A stretch of 20,164 nucleotides of DNA from Selaginella kraussiana (Eukaryota; Streptophyta; Lycopodiopsida; Selaginellales; Selaginellaceae): contig LDJE01083597.1 of assembly GCA_001021135.1 (NCBI GenBank), positions 1 through 20,164 of the forward strand, written 5' to 3'. The position numbers and the translations under genes are program-made. Within the stretch, counting starts at the first letter, position 1, and every line of letters starts with the position of its first letter. This document shows, piece after piece, positions 8,391 through 20,164 of this stretch. The notes under the pieces were generated by a model. The model made no database searches. It saw only the letters and a program-made list of their open reading frames with translations, and had not been told where the DNA came from.

Positions 8391-8397
8391 TTATATA
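8391..8397 (-). promoter_or_regulatory. TATA box of the DUF1677 gene
   Basis: Minus-strand TATATAA at 8391-8397 lies 39 bases before the ATG at 8352. With the usual plant spacing to the transcription start this predicts an unusually short leader of perhaps 10-15 bases. Confidence 0.5.
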
Positions 8398-8593
8398 GCT
8401 TCATTTTCTGGCTGACAAGCTCGCCCCCGTGCTTGCCAACCTGCTAAGTCCACACAAATAACTTTTCCCCCCCGGAAGCCTCTGCATTCTTAGTTCCTGC
8501 CCTCACGTGTTGTTGCGTAGATAAGTAGATAAAAAAACCAGTCTCGTGACACTCTATAACTAGTGACGGGGAGCAACTGCTCCCGTGACCTCT
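8398..8593. other. Spacer between PHF1 stop and DUF1677 promoter
   Basis: About 196 bp holding the 3' flank of PHF1 and the upstream region of the DUF1677 gene. A CACGTG-like core (CTCACGTGTT at about 8502-8511) is a candidate G-box for the DUF1677 promoter. No coding signal is seen. Confidence 0.35.
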
Positions 8594-10224
8594 TTAGAGG
8601 CCACTTGCATCCTCTTCTCTTAGAAAAGTTCCGAATCGTGGCTTGGGAACGGGCTGATTTCTACCCAATGGAAAATTCCAGAATGACTCAGAATACTGGA
8701 AGAAAAAGTAGAAGAGCAGGGCCGACATGAGGATCAAACTCACGAGTAGTAAGTACACTTGCCAGTCTGCATTCCAAGAGAATACATGGTATCAGTGGAC
8801 TGCACTGCACTGGAGATGGTTGAAACTCACCTTTCCACTGGGCAGGCACTTGAGTTGCCGTCACCCTGACAACGCCATCCGAGGACGATGACAATAACGC
8901 TCTACATTCATTGACACCTTGTAAGTAAGCATTGTTATAATGAGGTAAAAATTTCACCTTGAATCCGGGGAGAAATCTACGGACGTCACGCCAGCAATGT
9001 GTGCTCCTTTAACCTGGTGGCGCAATACCATCTTCTTCACTTCGATTATGGCTAACCCGCCTTTGCTAGTGCCACTAAAGAATGGCAAGTTATGTAAGCG
9101 AAAAAGAACCCAAAGAAACGTACAGAGCAAGGCGCTTGCCGTCAGGAGACATTGCAAAAGCCGAAATATGGTCTTGATGGAACTCTTTGGCACCTAGCCT
9201 GCTCCAGTTGACAATCTCCCAGACCGCAAGGAAACCCTTGCCATCTTCAGGAACACAACGGGGGTTAAAAGTGAAAAGCATTCTAGAGGGCTGACTAACC
9301 TTTCTTAACAGTGACAAACAAGAACGGGTGTGCTCCGTTCTTTGAGAAACGACACAAGCCAAATCTCTCATCCTGCAAATGCAGTCGGTCATCTCGTGCA
9401 ATGGTGCTGCTTACCTTGTTGTGGTGTAATGACGTAAGCGAGATACCCTTGTCCAGGTCCCAAACGCGGCAGGGGCCATCCTCTGACGTTGAGGCAAGCA
9501 TTGCACCGTCCAAACTGTTGATAAAACGAGTGACGGAACATAACATAGTTTTGACGAACCTGAAGTCCAAATCCTTGATGGACTTGTGCGCTCTGGGCTC
9601 ATCAATGACGACCTTGAGGCTTGGCCATTCCAAAACACGAAGGTGGCCATCCTACATAACATAGTTTTTTTTAAGGAAATGGAAGACAAACAGTTCGTGG
9701 TCACCTTGCCAGCGAAGGCGACGCGGGAACCATCAATGCTGAAGGCAACGCGGCTCTGGGGACCGATGTGCTCCAGAGCCGGCAAGTCTTTGTCCGAGAA
9801 CCGCAATTCGGCGCCACCGCTGCCATAATCCACTTCTATTAGCCTGCGCAAAACCAAAAGAGTGGTAATTTCCCGCCAATCTGAAAACAAACCTGCAGGA
9901 GCCGCTCGCAGTCGTGCAGAGGAGCACGTCTCCGGCCGGATGGGCAGCCATTTGCTGCGCGGCATGCTCATCTTCCAAATCGAGCTTCCCAATCTGCCAA
10001 AAACGGCCTCACTTCATGCTTCCTTACGGAAAACTAACCTCGTCTTGCAGACCATCGTCGTCAACAGCGTACCTTGCAAGCTCCAACCCGCCACTTCGGC
10101 CGGCAATGACCAACGAGTGGATGTTCTGGCGATCAGCTGAAGGCGGCCGAAGCCATGTTGCGCAGCCACCGGACTTGCAAACGCCGAGAAAGCGCGTACG
10201 CCTGCTGCTGCTCGTCGTCGCCAT
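8594..10224 (-). CDS. PHF1: PHF1, SEC12-like WD40 protein for phosphate-transporter ER exit
   Basis: Ten exons: 10224-10039, 9993-9893, 9843-9705, 9651-9560, 9514-9415, 9372-9300, 9244-9124, 9074-8958, 8901-8831, 8766-8594; 390 residues (Arabidopsis PHF1 about 398). PHF1 lets PHT1 phosphate transporters leave the ER; it resembles SEC12 but is not thought to be an active SAR1 exchange factor. Seen here: WD40-type blades including VAFSIDGSRVAFAGKDGHLR, EWPSLKVVIDEPRAHKSIKD, LASTSEDGPCRVWDLDKG, ELCRFSK-like GLCRFSKNGAHPFLFVTVKK, and VDFSPDSRALLSSSSDGVVR. Then comes a single membrane span from about residue 337 to 357 and a lumenal-side tail with SESFWNFPLG, which matches the PHF1 tail motif. The Gly-rich K-loop (GGGG) of true SEC12 near the N-terminus is absent, which favours PHF1. 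Introns are 42-64 bp. Divergent to the hydrolase gene. Confidence 0.9.
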
Positions 10225-10457
10225 TGTGTGACGATGACCTAAAGGAGTTAGGATATTCCTTTTGAAATAGAGGAGGCGGGCGGGAGCTTCAATTTTTCTT
10301 GTGCCGAATGATCCACCACCAGTGCTCCCACATAACATTATTAGCACAACAGTGGTCCGGCCACTCTATAAATCCCTCGCCCTTGATGCCCTCGGGATTG
10401 CTCCCCACTCCCCCATCTCTTCCTCCACCATTCGCAATTAGGGTAGGAGAAGCGAGC
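10225..10457. promoter_or_regulatory. Shared divergent promoter region of PHF1 and the hydrolase gene
   Basis: 233 bp between opposite start codons. A good TATA box, TATAAAT at 10367-10373 in the context CACTCTATAAATCC, faces the hydrolase gene about 85-91 bases before its ATG, followed by a pyrimidine-rich stretch near 10405-10430 (a plant Y-patch) and TTAGGG near 10439. No PHT1-type P1BS element was noticed for PHF1. Confidence 0.5.
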
Positions 10458-12101
10458 ATGGCGGGACGAGGAGTTTTACGGATCGGCGACCGGCAACCCA
10501 CCAGCAGTAGCGGATCCGCCACAGCCAGTACGTCATCAGCGGCGCAGGCTCTGGTGGTGCGCCCGGAGGGTGTCATGCTTGACTGGCGGGCTTCCATCCG
10601 TGCCCTCCGTCGGGCTTTCTACTCGGTTCTTCTCATCGGCCGCCTTCTCCAGCTGCCCCGCTTGCACCGAGCAGGAAACAGCAGCATTGGCGCGGAAGAC
10701 AACAACCCGGCTTCTGCAGCAGCAGCAGCAGCGGCGGCGGCTGCTACTCAGCAGGATGGCAACTCACTTTCGCGGTTCTTCTTCTGGGCGCACAAAGAAG
10801 ACGATGCTGCTGTTCGACGTGCGCTAGCTCGGCAGCACAGCCGGCTGAGCCACCACTCATCTGCGGGCGCCGGCATCACGATGTGGCAGGAGGGGCTCTT
10901 CGTCAATTCGAGGGGTCAGACGCTCTTCACGCAGTCCTGGAGCCCGGCGCACGACCACGGAATCAAGTAAGCCGAACACCATCAATTTGAGCTGCTTTCT
11001 ACGTTGTGCGTTTCAGGGGTTTGGTGCTTCTGCTTCACGGCCTCAACGAGCACAGGTGCATATCTATCCTCATTCGGCTGCTTTGAGAATGGAAGCAACC
11101 TTCCTAGCGTACGAATGCTTTGCCCTTCGGAAGATGCAATTCACCTTGCTTCCTCTTGCAGTGGTCGCTATGCTCGCTTTGCTGGGAAGCTCAACCTTGA
11201 GGGCTACACCGTAGTCGGGATGGATTGGATGGGTACTGTGTAGAGCTTACTACTAGATTACATGTTCACAATGTTCTTGCCTGCAGGACATGGAGGTAGC
11301 GACGGACTCCACGGCTACGTCGAGTCGCTGGATCATGCGGTTTGGGACACGGTAAGTCTCGGAGTTGCTCGGTGGGTTAAACTTGCATGAATAATTCTAG
11401 GAGGAGTTTCTGCTGAAGCTCTCGCATGACTACCCGAGTGTTCCCATTTTTCTGTTCGGCCATTCAACGGGTGGTGCCATTGTGCTCAAGGTATGCCAGC
11501 CAAAATGACTCTATCCAACTCTGCGTCTATGCATGCAGGCAGCGTTGCAGGCCAAACTTGACAATGTGCTCGCGGGAATGGTGCTAACCTCTCCTGCTCT
11601 GCGTGTTCAGCCGACTCATCCGGTTGTTTCGGTAAGCAGCTTTGCTTTCTTTCTTTTGCATAATAATATTTATGGGTACGGCAGGCCATGGCCCCTTTGT
11701 TTTCGGTATTACTGCCCACGTACCAGCTCCGCTTCGCCAACCGGCGGGGGTTGCCGGTCACGCGCGACCCGGTGGAGCAGGTTGCCAAGTATGCGGACCC
11801 GCTGGTGTATACGGGCCCTATACGGATCAGGACCGGGACTGAGATATTGAAAATCACTGCATACTTGCAGCGTAACTTGGAGAATGTGAGCACTCCATTC
11901 TTTGTGCTCCATGGCACCGACGACAAGATCACGGACCCAGAAGCGTCTCGGAGCCTCTTCGAGCTTGCTTGTACGCAACACAAGAAGTTGAAGCTCTACG
12001 AGGGACTTCTCCACGACTTGCTCTTTGAGCTGGAAAGGGACGTAGTGACGGCGGACATCATCGACTGGCTGGACGCCGTAGTCGGTAAAGCTGTAAACTA
12101 G
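10458..12101 (+). CDS. Monoacylglycerol-lipase-like alpha/beta hydrolase
   Basis: Seven exons: 10458-10966, 11017-11055, 11162-11232, 11287-11351, 11401-11490, 11539-11631, 11685-12101; 427 residues. The family cleaves monoacylglycerols and related esters (plant members include caffeoyl-shikimate esterase); the exact substrate cannot be read from sequence. The hydrolase domain starts near residue 142. It shows GLVLLLHGLNEHSGRYA (oxyanion region), GMDWMGHGGSDGLHGYV, the nucleophile elbow FGHSTGGA with Ser250, HGTDDKITD with the likely catalytic Asp369, and EGLLHDLLFE with His399. GHSTGG rather than GHSMGG is typical of one plant MAGL branch. The first 140 residues are an extension, Ser/Ala-rich, with RRAFYSVLLIGRLLQL (51-66) and a run of ten Ala at 87-96. 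It could be a plastid or membrane targeting region. Start chosen as the first ATG after the TATA box. Confidence 0.9.
10716..10745 (+). repeat. GCA/GCG trinucleotide run encoding ten alanines
   Basis: Five GCA codons followed by GCG and GCT codons make a ten-residue Ala run (residues 87-96) in the N-terminal extension of the hydrolase. Codon mixing at its right end suggests it is not a freshly expanded microsatellite. Confidence 0.7.
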
Positions 12102-12303
12102 TGGTACAACTCGACCACATTTGTTATTTATACGGGCAGTTAGTGTGTTAAATTCATTGTCCATATATATTGTGCAGAGTTATCGGGTGTTGTAAATTAT
12201 AAAAGCTCTCTTGTTTTTCAACCAAAAAATCGACGGTCCTCTACAAAAGTTGCCAGAAAATCGACGGTCTTCTAACAAAAGTCTCCGGCCGACGGAGTTA
12301 ACA
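12102..12303. other. Convergent 3' flanks with a short tandem repeat
   Basis: 202 bp between the hydrolase stop and the GH116 stop. It contains two direct repeats of about 26 bases, 12225-12250 and 12256-12282, sharing AAAATCGACGGTC and ACAAAAGT, followed by a further CGACGG at 12290-12295. AT-rich stretches near 12110-12180 are suitable for poly(A) addition on the plus strand. No coding frame is supported. Confidence 0.5.
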
Positions 12304-15300
12304 CTACTTACAGCAGCACCACTTAAACAGGAAAAATGAGCGGATTTTCTCAATTGGAGGTTTGGGGACGTTCTTGAGGGCATCCGCCACCTTGGAAAAG
12401 CCCGCGTAAAGATACGAAGATGATGAAGATGTACCCGAGTCTTCTCTGTGGGGAATCCTCGGGCCCGTAGCAATGCACTTGGGAGGATAAAGAGCCCATT
12501 GCATGGCCCAGATGGAAAGCGGTCTCATATAACTCAGAGCCCGAAAGTGACCGTCCGTGGTCCAGGCTTCCGGAGTTTGGAACCAGTACCTGCAAATAAT
12601 ATATGAGTATGAGTAGCTGCTGATATACCACAAAAAAAGAAAAAAAAAATTACGTACCCATGTCCCTCCTCCGACCAGCCTGCATGATAAATCCCCGCGG
12701 CTGTTGTGAAAGCTTGTTCAATCATGCCTTCGTGAATCATAGCGGCTGCGGCTGCATAAGTGACCCCGCTCCAAATCTCGCGTGACTGCATTGCAGTATC
12801 ATCGACTGTGCCATTGGGGTGCATTCCATTCACGGCACCAAGCTTGCCACCCTTCACCCTCATGACGTTGTAATCAAAGATCTTCTGGAGAGCACTGCGA
12901 GCCATGTAATCTTCAAACAGAGGTGGGAGGCCCGAGGCCCAGGCATACCACTGGCCGGCCATTTGATCAGTCTGGATGGAGTTGCTGTTTCCACTTGTTC
13001 CACTATCATAGTTGAAGTAAGACCCGTTCCAAAGCTTCGCCAAATAGACTTTCTTTGCGGCACGGAACTTCTTGAGGAAATACTCGGCTGCGTTCTTCTC
13101 GTTCACTCTCTCGGCCATTGCAGCGGCTGCCTGTAGTGCCGCTAGCCAGAGTCCACCGCAGTATGCACTGATACCGTGAACAGTCCATGTATCATACGTC
13201 TGATCGGGAAAGCCGTCGTTCTCAATCATGCCATCCCTATCCCTGTCAAACCTGTCCATGTACGCCATTGCCGTGTACACAGCAGGCCATGTCACTCTCG
13301 CAAAGTTCATGTCATCTGTGGCTACCATGTCTCTGTATATTTGAAGCACGAACTTCGAGTTGAGGTCCTTCCACCTGCTCGTGTCGTGGATGTTGTAAGC
13401 ATTCACCTCCATCCAGGGATCGTGTATTCCAAGGTCGTGAGGAACAGCACCCAGCACTTTCTTCAGCCCCATCTTGCCGCCCGCCAGGAACTTGACCTTC
13501 TCCGGGTTGTGGGACAATGTCGCAGCTGCGAAATCCCGTTGAATACTCAGCTCCAGCTTGGGGAAGAGGCTAATGAGTGCGAATGAAGCGTAGAAATGCA
13601 CGTCGTAAGTGCACCACATGATGTACTCCAAGCTTTCCAGGTAGAGGAACTGCCCTACGTTTTCTTCGCCGTCTTCTAGGAGGTGAGTTCCGTAGGGGAA
13701 CTCGGAAACGGGCCGGGAAGATATCTGCCTGTCCAAGCTCGCAGCTTGCATTGCATTCAGAAGCTTGTCGGCTATCTCTTCCTCCGTTTCTGACATGTCC
13801 GCGGCGGCCCCGTTGCCTCCGTTTAGAGGAAGCACTTCGAGGAGCTCTTCCGCAGCACCATTCAAGCTGCTCTCGCTGTTAGTTCTAGATACATTCCCGC
13901 GAAAGGAAGGGGTTACGAAGGCGGTATCCGGCATTGAAAGCTCGCCGTTGCCTTGCAATGGAGGATTACCGTCTGAAACAGAGGTGCATAATGCATTCGT
14001 TAGCTTTCAGAAACACAATTTACGAGAAAGGCTAACCTGTCCAGACGGTCCCTCCAATCACCAAATAATACAGCTCGTTAAACAACGTATATCTATACCT
14101 GAACCAAATATGTTAACTTTAAAAGAGCGATGATTTAAAAAACATGGTACCGACCATTCAGGAAGCTTTTCGTCGTTGAGGATAGGCTTTTGCCATTGCT
14201 CTATTTCGGCTTCCCATTTCGGATAGTCTGTAACAAAAATTTAGAAGCTTGATAAGCCGAAAAAAGGTTGTTAACATACTCATAAGGGCATCGTGCACCA
14301 AACTCGGAGCAGCATTTCCGTAGGTGCCATAAAACTCAGTGTAGCGCCTGTAATACAGACGATGATGGGTGTTGCCTTGAAGAATGAGAAATCTGACCTG
14401 TGGTATGAACGTCCTTTTGTAAACTTCACCTCGGGGATATCCCAAGCTAATGCAAAGTCGACCGTTCGCTTCTCATGGGGCGGAACGAGTACTGAAGCCG
14501 AAACAGCAGCTCCGACTGACGAGTTCAACAAAGACGGAGGGTACTCTGCATTATCTTGAACAGCACCGAAATGTCCATTCTACACATACGAATGAGTGTG
14601 TGTGGTCATAATTTATTTACACACCTGTTTCATCTCATTCCACATGTCTCCGGCTGTGTACTCGTAACCTCTGCCCGATATCAAGAAGTAGGGACAGAGG
14701 GTCACCTTCACTCCTTGAGTTTCGCGCGCGGAGATTGCAAAGTCGACATTTGGTTGCCCTTTAGCGGTGCTGCGAGCACAGAAGCAAATTACGAAATTTA
14801 TCTCGACCAAAACGAAGAGCTTACTTGTGGTGAAGACGCACACCAGCCACTCCATCTTCTTTGCTGAAGTTACAAAAACAAAAACGTCATTTTGAAAGTT
14901 ACCAAGGTGAAGAAAAAGTTTACAAGAAAGGCTTGTTGGAATGTCCTCCAGAAAGCTGAGAGTCTCCGCCGACAGAGTTCTGTAGAGGCAACGTCAGCTT
15001 CAATATGAGGGGATGCGCTTACCGCCCAAGAAAAGAGTAGGCTCACGTTAGCAGGATCCTTTCCCGTGTTAACTATCTGATGCAACGTTAAACATGTGTG
15101 AAACAACAGATGATTACGACGTACTCACCACATACGAGAAGACGCAGACGGGAAGACTGCTCTCTCTGTAGTTGTGAGCAATGAAGGGCGACACTTGTCG
15201 GCAAGAAATTTTCAACTCGGGGTCAGGTTCGCCTACACAATTAGTGACAAAACGGCCACGAGAGAGATAAACTACTACCATCGTAAATGGTCCAAGCTCG

Positions 15301-16107
15301 AGGGAACACGGCGTGGTAGGTCGAGTGTTGGCCATCCAGGTTCCAGTCCCACGAGGAGATGCCTGATGACGCCGACGCTTTCTTCTTCATCCCCGCGTCC
15401 AGCTCGTCCGGACGTGGGCAAAGAACGCTCGATATCTTCTTCTTCTCTCCGTTCTCCTTTTCCCTCGTCACGAAAACCTGGCGAGCTTTGAATTACATAC
15501 AAGCAGACGGACGGCAGCACCTACTGAGAACTGATTTGCTAGTACGGGGGCCTCGCTTGTCACGGCGGGCAAAAGTTGCCATCGTCTGAATTCACCTCGG
15601 AAGCCTCTTCCAATGCTGCCTCCCCTGCAAACATGTGTGGAGAGAATGAGACTTGGAGATGCAATGTTCATACCCCATTCCACCAAGTGGTACACCGTGA
15701 CATGCAGAAGGCTTGGTGACGCGGTTGAAAGGGTCGATCGGGGGCATCTGAAGAGAGACGGGATACTTAAGAAGAGCTAAGGAGCAAAACTCACCCTTCC
15801 GCGAGATCGTTCTTTGTGCACGAACTTGTACATCCTGAGACCAAGGCCGAGCTAAGATCGATCAGCAAGTCGTCAGTGGAAGAAGGGAAAGAGTGGGAAC
15901 TGCTGTTACCATCTTGATGGACTCTCGAAAGGTAACGCTGAATTCTTTGAGGAGGTTGGCATGGCTGTTGAGCTTACGCCTCCAGGCAAGCGCAGGGGGA
16001 GCCCCGGGATCATTTTCCAGCTACAAGTAGATGAGATCCAAGGAACAAGCAAGCAAGCTTACCAGTACTTGGATAGGAGGCCATGAATGCCTTCGGGTGT
16101 GGAACAT
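12304..16107 (-). CDS. Non-lysosomal glucosylceramidase, GBA2 type (GH116)
   Basis: Seventeen exons: 16107-16063, 16020-15910, 15851-15795, 15747-15674, 15624-15525, 15477-15279, 15232-15129, 15076-15023, 14979-14924, 14863-14825, 14769-14625, 14579-14398, 14347-14280, 14227-14155, 14098-14037, 13972-12658, 12589-12304; 989 residues (plant relatives about 950). The enzyme removes glucose from glucosylceramide at cytosolic membrane faces. N-terminal domain: [96 protein letters not shown] disordered acidic linker spans about 457-560. The catalytic barrel has [19 protein letters not shown] (567-585, nucleophile Glu at 569 or 572), [33 protein letters not shown] (acid/base Asp within 713-717) and [12 protein letters not shown]. 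It ends in [10 protein letters not shown], a hydrophobic, Cys-rich tail. Sixteen introns, 42-68 bp. Divergent to NRPD2. Confidence 0.94.
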
Positions 16108-16255
16108 GGTCGGTAATCCCCAAACTCCCCTGCTCCTCCTCCTCCTCCCTTCACTCTAGCAACAACAGCATAATGCCCTAGAGATATTATTTAGTCAAAA
16201 TCACTGGGATTAACTACTTTATAGAGAGAAAGAGCTTGGCTTCAGTTTTTAGGCA
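16108..16255. promoter_or_regulatory. Very short shared promoter region of GH116 gene and NRPD2
   Basis: Only 148 bp separate the two ATGs, the tightest divergent pair of the window. A CTC-repeat tract at about 16131-16149 is a pyrimidine patch on the plus strand and a GAG tract for the opposite gene. ATATTATTTAG near 16183-16193 is the only plausible TATA-like element for NRPD2; TTTATAG near 16218 is probably too close to the ATG. Confidence 0.45.
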
Positions 16256-19847
<3,592 letters not shown>

Positions 19848-20164
19848 TAGGAAACTATAAGTTTCTTCGTGTGGAAGTATGAACAATGAACCTATTCACA
19901 CAGGGGCATAAAAATCTTGACTTTTAAGTTTTTGTACTTAATTTATTTCCTAAGTTTTTTAGCATGCACACATCTACGTTTACTTATGTTTTTTATGATG
20001 TTATTAATTTTTGTGGAGCTCATTAGCAAAACCAATCTTAAATTGTTTTAACTCTAGTTAATTTCAAAAATCCAGAATTTAACAAAAATAAATAAATATT
20101 TAATAATATATTATAGCTTGTTTACATACATCTGAAGCTAAATTTGGACAAGGCGATGGCGAGA
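19848..20164. other. AT-rich 3' flank of NRPD2
   Basis: 317 bp with no supported frame. The plus strand contains possible poly(A) elements such as AAAATAAATAAATATTTAAT near 20084-20103 and long T/A runs. No RNA gene, transposon end or start of a further gene was recognised. Confidence 0.45.

Noticed and set aside
8594-10224. Assignment as true SEC12 exchange factor
   Set aside because: The Gly-rich K-loop is missing and the EWPSLKVVIDEPRAHKSIKD and SESFWNFPLG segments match PHF1 better.
10289-10597. Antisense frame over the PHF1/hydrolase promoter
   Set aside because: It crosses the TATA box and exon 1 of the hydrolase without any recognisable protein features.
12180-12473. Minus-strand frame across the GH116 stop region
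   Set aside because: The family frame (YWFQTPEAW onward) ends cleanly at 12304; this frame lacks the conserved residues.

Overview
The window reads as a stretch of compact nuclear genome from a land plant. Ten protein-coding genes can be supported, nearly all of them plant-lineage or plant-typical: TOM6, CUL4, the C53/CDK5RAP3 ER-phagy receptor, a DUF1677 protein, PHF1, a monoacylglycerol-lipase-like hydrolase, a GH116 glucosylceramidase and NRPD2/NRPE2. Introns are very short (42-106 bp, mostly 42-68) with ordinary GT-AG ends. Genes lie 50-280 bp apart, and no intact transposon is visible. This density together with these introns best fits a lycophyte such as Selaginella moellendorffii. That is inference from gene style and content, not a database match.

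Layout, left to right. 1-639: no gene recognised, a short diverged direct repeat. 640-1421 (-): NEDP1/SENP8-type NEDD8 protease, 2 exons. 1700-1855 (+): TOM6, one exon. 2031-5286 (-): CUL4, 17 exons. 5546-7527 (+): C53/CDK5RAP3, 10 exons. 7581-7733 (-): a 50-residue hydrophobic small ORF with a poly(A) signal. 7837-8352 (-): DUF1677 protein. 8594-10224 (-): PHF1/SEC12-like WD40 membrane protein, 10 exons. 10458-12101 (+): alpha/beta hydrolase, 7 exons. 12304-16107 (-): GH116 glucosylceramidase (GBA2 type), 17 exons. 16256-19847 (+): second-largest subunit of RNA polymerases IV/V, 5 exons. 19848-20164: AT-rich flank.

All exon models were built by hand from splice signals, reading-frame continuity and remembered family motifs. 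Every multi-exon model sums to a whole number of codons. Protein lengths are 242, 51, 807, 510, 50, 171, 390, 427, 989 and 1126 residues.

Four gene pairs are divergent and share intergenic regions of 148-278 bp: NEDP1/TOM6, CUL4/C53, PHF1/hydrolase and GH116/NRPD2. Three ubiquitin-like-modifier genes sit side by side: a NEDD8 protease, the cullin that carries NEDD8, and the C53 component of the UFM1 ER-quality pathway. There is no operon logic here and the clustering may be chance. The points most worth a second look are the three variant shuffled ATG8-interaction motifs in C53, the unannotatably small membrane ORF at 7581-7733, the Pol IV/V-specific signature of the polymerase subunit, and a duplicated phospho-motif at the DUF1677 C-terminus.
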